A stretch of DNA of 64,000 bases from Bombardia bombarda. Its lineage: Eukaryota > Ascomycota > Sordariomycetes > Sordariales > Lasiosphaeriaceae. How positions within the stretch are numbered: position 1 is the stretch's first letter; every line of letters starts with the position of its first letter. The notes under the pieces are model-generated. The model was not told where the DNA came from, ran no database searches, and saw only the letters and a program-made list of their open reading frames with translations. A program made the position numbers and the translations under genes. Location of the stretch: positions 2,790,001-2,854,000 of the forward strand of contig JAULSR010000002.1 of the NCBI GenBank assembly GCA_030512295.1, read 5' to 3'. Positions 47,281 to 57,561 of the stretch are shown piece after piece.

Positions 47281-48555
47281 GCATCTACGTGAATTATGGT
47301 GGTCTCGTCTGTGGCCGGTGGTGGGAAATGTGGCTGACCTAGTCGAGATCTTGTTGAATGCATTTATTTGAAAGAAGTGAGTTGGAAGTGCTTAGCATAT
47401 ATGCGTTGAAGTCGAATGTTTTATCCTGCTATATACATAGTAGCGGGCAAAACATAGCAAAGCCGGAGCCGGGGGTTAGGATCATCAGCAATGATGCATG
47501 ATTTGGTTACGCGCTTAGGGCTAGACTCGAGCTACGAAAGCACGAGCGAGCGAGCGGCATGTCATAGCCGTGCCTGACGAGTTACTTAGTACTTGCTTTG
47601 GTTGGTACTGGACTTGGACTTGCTTTTTATTGGCTTTGGACACACACCTACCTGCTTAGAGCAAGACGTGTTGGACTTATACCCTATATACTACCTCCTT
47701 GCTGGTAGTAGTAGATTCAGATACCTACCTCAGTCAGGTATATTGAAGATGGCCAGTATATACACATGGGTACATATTGGGACAGTACCCTAGTAGGGAA
47801 TTAAAAGGATCGTTACTTCACGTTTGTCTAAAGGGGGGGATGAGAGTTTTGTCATTGGAAAAAATATCGTACTCCTACTATACGCGTATATGGCTATAAA
47901 TGTAGGAGGGCTACCGTATTTGGCGTGCTCTTTCGTTTGAAGCTAGACTCTTGGTAATTTTGTGATGTTGATTTGTCCAACCAGGAGGTTGTGTCATATT
48001 TCGTTTCGATTTTGTATACCAGTTCTATAACTGGGTAGGTTTGTGGCCAGTGTTCAACAGCCCCTATTCATCCTTCCTCCTTTCCGTCTCACCTTTCTAT
48101 CTTCGGCCAGTTTCATTTGCCCCCTTTTCTTTTAAAACGCGCTAAACAGAATAAACAGCCAAAAGACCAGCAAAGTTTTATCCTATGGTGAAACACACAG
48201 CTATGGTTGTTACACTTTATACACCTGGATGATGATAATCCTTACCCCCCCCCCTTTTCTCCTTGGCGAACAGATGCTTATCAAGACAAATGCCCGTCCA
48301 TAGCAGGAAGGATAACTGCCGTCTACTATACTAGGATCTCAAACAAGAAAATTGTAACAATTCCTATCTTTATACTGACTTTCGTGAAAATGTATACACT
48401 TCAACATCAAACCACACCGCCACTAGATTTCATATATACATCAAATTTCATCGATCCACCCTCTAATGAACACACCCCCTACCTGTCAACCCCTCGATGA
48501 AAATAGACAAAACCTGAAAGGATTATCCAAAAAAAAAAACACCCCATCCCTTTAT
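47281..48555. other. Convergent intergenic region, copper-fist gene / OCD family gene
   Basis: This is the 3' flank of both neighbours. It is AT-rich with a C10 tract at 48245-48254. No gene, repeat family or RNA signature is supported. Confidence 0.5.
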
Positions 48556-50339
48556 TCAAAAACCCTCAACATGACTCCCCACCCCCTTCTCCTTGGCATG
48601 CGCAATAACCGCCAACCCGACCGTCAGATCCATGATCCCCAGCCCGACGCTCTTGTAGATGACATTGCCGGCCTGCAGCCACCTGGCCATGTGGTCGCGG
48701 TCGGCGTCCTTCTGGTGCTGCTTCTTCTTACTGATGCTACTGGCATTATCAGCAGTACTACTGCTGGTAGTAGCAACAGACGTCTGGCTTGCGCTGCGGT
48801 GGTGCGAGTGTTTAGGTGCGTGCGTTGATATGGCGGAGAGGAGACGGGGGCCGAGCTTGGGACGGCTGCTGCCGCTGCTGAGGGAAGCGGGTCTGTCGTT
48901 GCTGCCCGTGGTGGTGGTGGTGGTGGTGGTGGTGTCGTCGGTGGTGGTGGTGCTGGCGATGTCTGAGGGGATGCTAAGGTTGGCGGAGGAGAAGGACGGG
49001 TTGATGTTGTTGTTGCTGTTTCCGCTGAGATCCAGATGGGAGACATCGGTGCTTAATGAGGGGATAGACCCAGAAGCGGCAGCAGGCTCGAGGGCAGGCG
49101 ACGAGGCTGCCTTGTCTTCTGCCAGGCGCATGGTGCGGAGCATGGCCAGCTCGCCGAGTCTGGATAGGATGAGTTTGGTTTCCGCACAATGATGATAGAC
49201 GGGACGAAATGGTAAAAGTCACTCACTCAACAAGCTGCGTCGGCTCCAACCCAGCCTCAATCAGCTCCCCGGCCTCCTTAAGCGCGCCATCCAGCGTATC
49301 AACAACCACCACGCCCCCCTCCGTCACATGCTTATGAAAATGATGATGATGGTGCTTCTCATGCGGCCGCGTAGCCTGCCAGATCAACTCGACCGGCACC
49401 TCGTGCATCTGCGGCGTATAGCTGCCAATAGCAACAATCAGCCGGCCCTTTCTCCGCGCATCCGAGCTCGTCAGGATCGCCGGGTCGAACAGCGGCTCGG
49501 TCGACGGCGTGCAGCAAAAGATGACGTCGGCGGCCGCGAGGTGGTCCTCGAGCAGGCGGCCGTACTCGCCATACCCCGGAGTGAGGACGCCGAACTGGCA
49601 CTCGTGCCAGCCCTCGCGCTGCTTGACGCCGTGCGGGATGGTGTAGAAGCGCGGCAGGATGGCGCGGCAGTTGTCGCTGAAGCGGCGGTTGATCAGGTTG
49701 ACGTGGCGGATCGTGCTGCCGCGGAGCAGGAGAGAGAGGCGGACGTGCCAGTAGGCCTGCTCGCCGCAGCCGAACACGGTCAGCGTGCGCACGTTGTCGC
49801 GCTTGTTGACGAGGCAGACCGACGCCAGCGCGGTGCGGAAGGCTGTCAGCGTGCTGGCGTGCAGGATCCCGATGGGTGCGCCTTGGGGCGAGAAGAGCGT
49901 GATGGCGCCGGTTGGCCGGATCACGGGCGGGGCGTCGGCGGCCGCGGCGGCGTCCACCTCTGTCTTGGTGCTGGGTGATGTCAGGGTGATGACTGGTTGG
50001 TTGGGGGGGGTTTGTCTTGTGTTAGCTTAAGTGATGTCTTGAAGCCTCTCCATATGATCTCACATACCTCACCCCCTTTCTGATCTGCCTCACTGTTTAA
50101 AACTTACCCTTGATGCCATGTCCCGCCGGGCTCACCGACGGCATGAACAGCGTCGTGGCCCCCGTGGTTGCGCTGTAGACCGATGTGCGCTCGGGCTGGT
50201 GGATGGCGCTCAGCTGAGTGCCAGTCGAGTACTCATGCAGCGCCGCCTGCAGCTGGCGGAGAAACACATCGAGCTCTGACGCGGTCAGATTCTCCAGCAG
50301 TGCCCTGATCTCGTCGTCTGTGAGTATCGAGAGTGTCAT
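48556..50339 (-). CDS. Ornithine cyclodeaminase / mu-crystallin family protein
   Basis: Exons are 50108..50339, 49227..49992 and 48556..49159, 533 residues; introns are 49993..50107 and 49160..49226. The N-terminus MTLSILTDDEIRALLENLT and the segment GATTLFMPS fit the family. The NAD(P)-binding fold carries VFGCGEQAYWHVRL (GxGxQ type). The segment PTQLVELGELAM spans the second intron. After this come about 100 residues of low complexity (Ser, Thr runs such as TTTTDDTTTTTTT) that normal members lack, before the conserved C-terminus NVIYKSVGLGIMDLTVGL returns. Members include ornithine cyclodeaminase, ketimine reductase and alanine dehydrogenase; the substrate here is unknown. Confidence 0.88.
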
Positions 50340-51288
50340 TTCTTCGGCCTATGATATTGATGGATATGTTGTGTTGTCGAGAAAAAAAAATGAAGCATCG
50401 CATCTTGTCGTCGCCCATTCCAGGCGCAAAAAGGGCTGAGAGGGCCAAAAACGTCAGTCAGCAAAAGCCAAGGCCGCTCCCCCCTCCCTCCCTCCCCTCA
50501 CTGACGACGGACGAGCTTGGCACTCAACGTTGCCGATCCTATCCTGGACGACACGACAGTGGAACTGCTCTCGCTTCCCACCCCGGGGCTTCCCTCCATT
50601 CTCCCTCGCTAATGACGACATCCAATCTGGGTCTCTTCATCGCTACTTTTAATTATCCGACTGACCAAGCTCCCGCAGAAGTCGCGACTCAGTATGTTTA
50701 TCAGTAGTCATGACTGAAAACAATAGAACTTGGTATGATTGTGAGTTGGAGAATGGGCCAAAAGACAAGGGGCAAGTTGCCAAAGATGTGGACGGATTGA
50801 GGCATGAAAGCAAATAGTTCATGTAGCGTATTTTAAAGCTGCCTGGTATCTTTACTCCAGCAAGCAATCACATTGACTTTTGAATAAGTCAGTCAAAAGG
50901 AAGGCCTCTCCCATCACTCTCAAGCAAGACTCCCAGACCGCGCATGCACTGCCCGCCGTGATAACCCCATACAAAGGGCAGAATAAAACTGATGAAAAAG
51001 AGAAATATCAAAATAAGCAACCGGCCAATCTTTGCCCGCCATGCTGTGCAACCGAGATCTCAAAAAAAAAAAAACCCCCCCAAAAAAAACACAACGCCTC
51101 AAGTAGCGCGCTTGCAATCGCACCCATGCTGCCCGCATGCATGTACCTCATCCTGCAGCCAGTTGAACTCCCTCCCCAGTAGCCTTAGACCTAAAAAACC
51201 CATCCATCCCTTTCCTCAGCCCTTCCCTCACCGCGCAGCACTCATGCTCGCCTCCCCCCCCTAAACACCAACGTAGCATGCTTCCCCC
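50340..51288. other. Intergenic: OCD-family promoter and carbonic anhydrase 3' flank
   Basis: The left part is upstream of the OCD-family start and the right part the 3' flank of carbonic anhydrase. A run of A13-C7-A8 lies at about 51062-51089. No supported gene. Confidence 0.5.
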
Positions 51289-52203
51289 TCACCACACTTC
51301 CCGCCTCCTCCCCCGCGCCATCCAACCCCCAATCCCCCTCCCCTTCGTCCCCAGCCCGAGATCCTTGACCCTGCCGCAGCCGATATCAAACAGCGTCCCA
51401 TGGACCTCGAGCCCCCTCTCCCTGATCGCGTCCTGGATAGTGAAGTTGGCCATCAGCACCTCGACGCCCGCGCGCACATTCAGCTCGGCGATGCGCACCG
51501 CGCGCGCCTTGTCGTCCTTGATGGCCGCCAGCTCGTCTTTGTGCGCGTTGCGCACGGCCTTAAGCGGCGTCAGCCACGTGTCGAGCACGCCCCCGACCCG
51601 AGAGTCGGAGAGGGCGGCGGCGGCGCCGCCGCAGGCCGTGTGCCCGCAGAGCACGACGTGCTTCACTTTGAGGTGCGCGACGGCGTACTCGATCACGGCG
51701 GACGTGTTGATGTCGGTCGGGGAGATGATGTTTGCGATGTTGCGGTGGACAAAGACGTCGCCGGGCTGGAGGCCGAGGATGGTGGTTTCGGGGCAGCGCG
51801 AGTCGGAGCAGCCGAGCCAGACTGGGGTGGGGGGTGTGTTAGGGATTATGGACTTGTGGTGGAGGTGGAGCTGGAGGTGGAGGTGGATGTGGATGTGGAA
51901 ATGTGGTGAGTGGTCCACCGACATCGCCGACCTGCTTTCGGGATGGGCGGGTGGGGGGAAGGGAGTACTTACGGATCTCGGGCGACTGGCCGCTAGCTAG
52001 CCTGGGAAAGAACTGAGGGTTCTGATGGGACTTGTAGCCGGCCCAGGCATTGTTGGAGCTCAGCGCATAGAGAAAGGTATCCTCTGCTTTTGGCCGTCGC
52101 AGGATGAAGCTTGGTTGTAAGCGCAAAGTTCACCTATGAACTAGTGGGGTGAGAGGAGAGTGAGGGGGGGGGGGGGGCTGAAGCACTCACGATTCTGCGA
52201 CAT
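51289..52203 (-). CDS. Beta-class carbonic anhydrase
   Basis: Exons are 52191..52203 (13 nt), 51973..52083 and 51289..51821, 218 residues. The join MSQN-QDTFLYALSSNNAWAG gives the usual fungal N-terminus, and GQSPEI-LWLGCSDSRC the usual active site. Zinc ligands are C46, H102 and C105, with the Asp48/Arg50 dyad in CSDSR and the second motif CGHTACGG. The enzyme interconverts carbon dioxide and bicarbonate and supplies bicarbonate for carboxylases; it is needed for growth of many fungi in ambient air. There is no clear targeting sequence, so a cytosolic place is likely. The first intron (52084..52190) contains a G14 run on the plus strand, and the second (51822..51972) is rich in CCACAT/CCACCT repeats. 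Confidence 0.93.
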
Positions 52204-53696
52204 GGTTGGAGAGACTTGTAGGTTGATGTGAGTTGGATGCTTTTTTTTTTTTTTGCAGTGAAAATGTACACAAAAGGACCAGAAGCGATTAAAAGACTCG
52301 GGAACTGAGGAGAGAAATAAAAGAGGTTCCGATTGGGAGGTTATATAATAAAGTACGGCGGGATTTCTTTCTGTTTCTTATTGTTCAACCGTGGGATGCG
52401 GTGGTGGTAGTGACTTGGAAATGGTGTTAGACAGGGATTATTAGGTTGGAATGGGAATGTGTCAGGGGGATGCCTTGCTTCGACCACCGCGCCGCGCCGC
52501 TTGTTCGCCGATGGATTTGGGGGGGGTGCTTGCGTGTGTCAGGGGAGAGAACAGACAGACAGTGCTTCCTCCTATCGTTTTTACCCCACAAGGTTTCTTT
52601 CTTGTCTTGAGCCCCGACAACTTCGCTTCAAACCAGCTCTCGGGAGGGGCCGAACAAGTTCCACGCCAAGCCCTGAACCTCAGGCTGTTTTACCGCACTT
52701 CGTTACAAAGTCTTGGAAGCCAAGAGAAGCAACCAAGAACAACACACAACGCTTCGTTCGCTTCGCCTGTTCACACACAGTAGGATTCCCCAGGTTGTCT
52801 GACTATTGATAAAACGCATCGGATGATGGTTTGTGGGGGGTAATGGTATGGTATGGTATGCGACAGAAGAGGAGAGGTATTTCGAAATACCTCAGGAGAT
52901 CTGCCCCCCCCCCGCCAGCTCGGGGAACGCCGTCCGTTCGCTCATGTACTATTGCGTATGTATCAATCAATGAACACCTTGATGTAACACACAAGAGCTT
53001 TGCCTCCCAGGGAGTCGGTATGCAGCAGTCATCAGTGCTGGAAGAGGGGTGTGGGATGCATGAGAGCTCATGTCTGGTGCAAGGTTGCTATGAAACTGGC
53101 ACAAACAGCCACCACAGTTGGCGGGCTGTTGGGGATTCTGGGAGGGGTGATGGTGGCCCAAACGCGACGGACTCCGGGGGAACATCCAGGCCAATTCAGA
53201 CTCAGGCAGGGCAGGCACCCCCCATGCAAACCGCCAAGTTTGCTAAGCCAAAGGCTAAACGTCGCGATGGTCTTGTCCCGGTACTGTTTATTCCTAGCCA
53301 GTCTTGGCCGCAATGCTATCAACTTCCCATGTCAATTGCTCACCGCACCGCTTCGGCACTCAACAGATTCATTTCTCTACCTCTTCTTCTCGTCATGTCC
53401 ACAATGGCATCTTGACAGCGAAATGACCAACCAGTCAGTTTCTTCACGTCCACACTCTCCGGCGCAGCCGCAAATCCCTCAAATCTTACACTTGACAGAA
53501 TCCGAAGGAACAAACCTACACCGTGGGCCGCATCGTCCGTGGGTGGGTGTGCAGCTTGCCTGCCTCGAGCCTGCGAGCCTACCTCTCACGTGCCGCAGCC
53601 CGGCTTAATTACCAACTTCAATCTCTCCCAAGGGGTTTGGCGATCTTTCACTAGTCTTGTTTGCTAACAATCATCGGCGCCCTGACGATGGTACCG

Positions 53697-53732
53697 TAGC
53701 TCAACACGCCAAAACGTGTCAAGACTGAGCTA
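53697..53732. other. Imperfect hairpin resembling a tRNA D-arm
   Basis: TAGCTCA (53697-53703) pairs with TGAGCTA (53726-53732), and ACACG (53704-53708) with CGTGT (53715-53719), leaving a six-base bulge. The arm reads like a tRNA A box (TAGCTCAG), but there is no anticodon arm or B box, so it is not called a tRNA. Confidence 0.35.
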
Positions 53733-53818
53733 CGACTCAACGACCAGTCTAACTGAGCTGATTAGGAATGTATACTATATCTTAGGTTGGCGACTTAAGC
53801 TTCCTGGGTCTTGATAAG

Positions 53819-53832
53819 GTACCTAGGTACCT
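53819..53832. repeat. 14-bp perfect palindrome
   Basis: GGTACCTAGGTACC equals its own reverse complement. It lies in the carbonic anhydrase / eL8 intergenic region, with a further CTAG adjoining. Confidence 0.8.
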
Positions 53833-54561
53833 AGCTTGGATGTCATGTATCTGGCCTCTTCCATCAAAGCTGCATGGCAAACATATGTAAAAACACGGTG
53901 GCTGAAAACCTACATGCTCTGGTGCCAACGGTAACTCACGCTTCCAGTCCGAGGCAATTATAGCAGTCCTCACTTCGAGAAATGACTTGGGAGGAGACAA
54001 ACACAATTGATCAAGATCCATTTGGCTTGATTATAAACTCAACCATGCTATTCAACTTCAACACAAACAGCAATGTTCTCAAAAGCAAACAGAATAAATA
54101 TGTAGATTGGTGACGGGGTGGGAACAGACCAACCTATGTCACACAACCAGTTGTGACACATGAAGCACACATGAGCACTGACTGGCTCATTACGGATAAC
54201 ATTTGATCACGAAAGATGTTAGGGTCAAGGCATGGCAACGATATCAAGGAGACTTTATTCAGGTCTGGCAGTTTAGGATTCATGTCGCATTGTGGTCTAG
54301 GTAGGGGCCCGGCAGCATTGTAAAATCATAAATACATAACAAAAACTGTGTAGCCATAATAACTGCCGTGCTACCTGCACTTGGGGTATCCCGATACGAT
54401 TCGACCTATGTCCCACGACATTCAGCGTCACAATGCAAATGATCCGCATGTGGCGGAGATGGGCAGTTTATTTTACCCTGACCTGGTTTTTGGTATTTCC
54501 ATACGCCATCCGTAAGTGCAACCGCTCAAATCCCTCCATATTTCTCAATGCCTCGTTGAAC

Positions 54562-55718
54562 CTAGATCTTAAGGGTAGCATCGAAAGCGCGCTTGTTCTT
54601 CTCAATGCGAGCAGTCGCCTTGGCGCCCATGATACCACCACCCCACTTCTTGCGGACATCCTCGTTCTTCTCAAGATATCCCTCCTTGACGGCAGAGACG
54701 AGCTTGGAGAGCTCGGTCTTGTCCTCGGAGCGGACCTCGGTAAGGGCAAGAACGGCGGCGGTCTGAACGACACATGTTAGCTACTTGGGAAATACAACGT
54801 ATTGGAGTGTGGGAAAACCGTACCTTCTTGTGGACGACAGTTCCGAGTCTGGCCTTGCCCTTGATGATGGCGTAGGGGACACCCATCTTGCGGCAGAGGG
54901 CGGGGAGGAAGATAACCAACTCAATGGGATCAACATCGTTGGGGATCAGGACGAGGGAAGCCTTCTTGTTCTCAATAAGGCCGACAACGTGGTTGAGACC
55001 GTACTTGACGACGTAGGGCTTCTTGCTGACGTCCTCCTTCTTCTTGCCCTCCTTGATGGCGGTGGCCTCCTTGAGGAGACGCTCCTTCTTCTCGGGCTTG
55101 GTCTCGGGGCGGTACTTGTTGAGGAGCTTGAAAGCCTGGGCAGCGGTGTTCTTGTCAAGAACCTGCTGGAACTGGGCGATCGCAGGGGGGACCTTCAGGC
55201 GCATGTGAAGGATCTTCTTCTGGCGCTGGAGGCGGATGTACTCGGGCCACTTAACCATGCGGCTGAGGTTGCGGTGGGGCTGGATGTCCTGGCCGATACC
55301 GAAGTTGCGAGTCCGCTTCTCGATGAGGGGGTTCTGACAATATGTGAGCGGCGATCTTCTCGTCGAGGGGGATCGTACTAAGTATAGGAGGAGCGACTAA
55401 CCTTGACAACCTTCTTGGCGCCAGCCCTCCCCTGGGGGAAGGGGGCCGGTGCGGCCTTCTTTCCAGACTTAGGAGGCTATCATTGAGGAGAAGACATCAG
55501 CAAATGTGTTCCATTGGCTTCTGTCATTCTAGAACTCTAAAGAGAGGTCGCGATGAGCGTTGCCACCCACCGCGAAACCATCTCAAGCCATATCATCACC
55601 TGCGGTCCAAGACCAACAAGCGGAAAATTTGTGCCTGCTCGAATAAATTCGAGAGCATTGTCCAAACGGTCATCTTTCGACGCCGCAGATCAGTTATCAT
55701 CTTTCATGTACTCACCAT
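54562..55718 (-). CDS. RPL8: 60S ribosomal protein eL8 (L7a/Rpl8)
   Basis: Exons are 55716..55718, 55402..55476, 54824..55333 and 54562..54762, 262 residues, the usual length. The first coding exon is only the ATG, followed directly by a GTGAGT donor and a 239-nt intron; the join gives MPPKSGKKAAPAPFPQG. Later segments are standard: IEKRTRNFGIGQDIQPHRN, VKWPEYIRLQRQKKILHMRL, LNHVVGLIENKKASLVLIPN, PYAIIKGKARLGTVVHKK, and a C-terminus ending FDATLKI. The protein sits on the solvent side of the 60S subunit and binds rRNA through its L7Ae-type fold. Introns 55334..55401 and 54763..54823 are short. It shares a 419-bp divergent promoter with CTU1. Confidence 0.96.
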
Positions 55719-56137
55719 TTTGAAATTGGTCGGGGTGGTCGGGTCCGTCCGGTTTGTCGATGAGGTGCAAAGAATTTTGGAAACGAAATTGTTGGCGCGA
55801 GGGTAGAAAAAGGTTGTGTGGATTTCCTGTAGGGTACAGCGGGAAATCTTCGGCAACTCATGCAGTGGGGCACAAACGCTCTCCAGCTCTTGGCCCCGCA
55901 CAACGCATTTTGCAACATCCAGTCGAGCCAGTCTGGATCGCTTGCTAGGCCTACACCCAATGTGGCTTCATCACATCTTCAAGCTTGCAGTTGACTCACG
56001 TCTTGTGCGATGCCTGCCCAGTGCTGCTGCTGCTGCTGCTCGATTAAAGATATCAACTGATAAAAACCACCAAGGTGCCCGTTCCCCAACGCTTATCCCC
56101 ACCCCACATCCAGAAACCAGAATAACGCTCCCCAGAA
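55719..56137. promoter_or_regulatory. Divergent promoter, eL8 / Ctu1
   Basis: These 419 bp lie between divergent starts. A (TGC)6 run sits at about 56022-56040, 100 bp before the Ctu1 start. No TATA box is obvious. The close head-to-head layout could link expression of a ribosomal protein and a tRNA-modifying enzyme, which is inference. Confidence 0.5.
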
Positions 56138-57349
56138 ATGGCTCCAGCGCTGTGCGCCATCTGCAAGACGGAGCGTGCGCTCATCAAACGGCCTAAGAAC
56201 CATGCAAAGCTCTGCAAAGGATGTTTTATCTCCATTTTCGAGGATGAGGTGCACTACACAATCACCTCGTCCAAGCTATTTTTCCCTGGAGAGAAAGTTG
56301 CAATAGGAGCATCGGGCGGCAAAGACTCGACGGTCCTGGCGTCGGTTCTCAAGACGCTGAATGAGCGGCACAATTATGGTCTTGACCTTGTTCTCTTGAG
56401 CATCGATGAGGGCATCAAAGGATATCGGGATGACTCTCTCGAGACGGTCAAGAGAAACGCCGTCCAGTATGACATGCCTCTCAAAGTCGTGGGGTACGAC
56501 GAGCTTTACGGGTGGACGATGGACCAAGTGGTGGAGACCATCGGCAAAAAGGGCAACTGCACATACTGTGGCGTCTTTCGGCGACAGGCGCTGGATCGCG
56601 GTGCAAAGATGCTGGGCATCAAGCATGTCGTGACGGGTCACAACGCGGACGACGTGGCAGAGACGATTCTTATGAACCTCCTCCGTGGAGATTTGCCACG
56701 TCTATCACGGAGTACCAGTATCGTGACGGGCGATAATAGGTCCGAAGTCAAGCGGAGCAAGCCCCTCAAGTACTCCTATGAAAAAGAAATCGTTCTGTAT
56801 GCCCACCACAAGAAGCTCGACTACTTCAGCACCGAGTGTCTGTACAGCCCCGAGGCATTCCGTGGCAGCGCCAGGAGTCTTATCAAACAGCTCGAGAGGG
56901 TACGTCCGAGCGCCATTTTGGATATCGTCCGGAGCGGCGAGGACATGGCAAGACTTGTCCCTGGGGAATCTTCCTCGGGCTGTGGTTGCAAGGAAAAGTC
57001 AGATACTCTGGCTGTTGCTGTCGACGATGGCGGAGGTGGTGGCTGTGGTTCAACCAATGGTCGCAGCCCAGGAGGCGAAATGGCTGCTATGGAGCAGGAG
57101 TTGAGACAGAATGAAGCTTTTGAAGGTCTAGAGATCGATGTTGCAAGCACCATCTCTAGGGTTAAGGAAACGGAGAAGGAAGCGCAAAAGGATGTGCCAC
57201 TCAAAAACGGCAACAAGAATGTCAGGCCCGTCGCTCGACAGGTTCTCGGGAGCTGCAAGCGTTGCGGCTACATGTCGAGTCAGGATATATGCCAGGCATG
57301 TACGTTACTGGAGGGTCTCAATAAGAATAGACCGCAGATTCAGATCTGA
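56138..57349 (+). CDS. CTU1: Cytoplasmic tRNA 2-thiolation protein 1 (Ctu1/Ncs6)
   Basis: A single exon of 403 residues. The N-terminal zinc site is C6-x2-C9 with C26-x2-C29. The PP-loop SGGKDS is at 59-64, where ATP adenylates the target uridine. The segment GNCTYCGVFRRQALD holds the conserved CxxC, and HNADDVAETILMNLLRGD a signature helix. A second Cys-rich site, CKRCGYMSSQDICQAC, is near the C-terminus. With Ctu2 and the Urm1 sulfur carrier it makes 2-thiouridine at position 34 of tRNA Lys, Glu and Gln. A Gly/Cys-rich insert (SSGCGCKEKS, GGGGCGS) before residue 310 looks specific to this lineage. The start is the first ATG after the divergent promoter and gives the standard N-terminus. Confidence 0.96.
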   Translation: MAPALCAICKTERALIKRPKNHAKLCKGCFISIFEDEVHYTITSSKLFFPGEKVAIGASGGKDSTVLASVLKTLNERHNYGLDLVLLSIDEGIKGYRDDSLETVKRNAVQYDMPLKVVGYDELYGWTMDQVVETIGKKGNCTYCGVFRRQALDRGAKMLGIKHVVTGHNADDVAETILMNLLRGDLPRLSRSTSIVTGDNRSEVKRSKPLKYSYEKEIVLYAHHKKLDYFSTECLYSPEAFRGSARSLIKQLERVRPSAILDIVRSGEDMARLVPGESSSGCGCKEKSDTLAVAVDDGGGGGCGSTNGRSPGGEMAAMEQELRQNEAFEGLEIDVASTISRVKETEKEAQKDVPLKNGNKNVRPVARQVLGSCKRCGYMSSQDICQACTLLEGLNKNRPQIQI

Positions 57350-57561
57350 ACACTTGATACACTGCTACTACGCCGAAACGTAGCCCAAACCTCTAGTTTA
57401 TAGACCCAACCCGTCAGAAACGGCGAGAGCGTTGTCGTTCGTTCTCGTGAATAGAAGCATCGCCCAACTGAACATTTGCATTGCTTGTTGCGTGCCCACT
57501 CCCCAGAACCTATATAGCCTTGTAGACAAGCAGTTCTAATTTGCCCTCAACTCCTTGTCGC

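Larger units (their letters stand above)
52204..54561. other. 2.36 kb intergenic region, carbonic anhydrase / eL8
   Basis: This should contain the carbonic anhydrase promoter and the eL8 3' flank. It holds a GGTAT triplication near 52844-52858, a C10 tract (52904-52913), a 14-bp palindrome GGTACCTAGGTACC (53819-53832) and a tRNA-like hairpin near 53697-53759. Frames of about 200 codons at 52831-53608 overlap each other and show no domain, so they are not called. Confidence 0.5.

Noticed and set aside
52831..53608. Two overlapping frames of about 200 codons between carbonic anhydrase and eL8
   Set aside because: They overlap in different frames, neither has a domain or introns, and the composition matches the flanking noncoding sequence.
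55497..55599. Possible C/D-box snoRNA in the first intron of eL8
   Set aside because: A GTGATGA C box and a CTGA D box occur about 100 nt apart, and L7a introns host snoRNAs in animals. But the flanks do not form a terminal stem and I cannot match a guide to rRNA.
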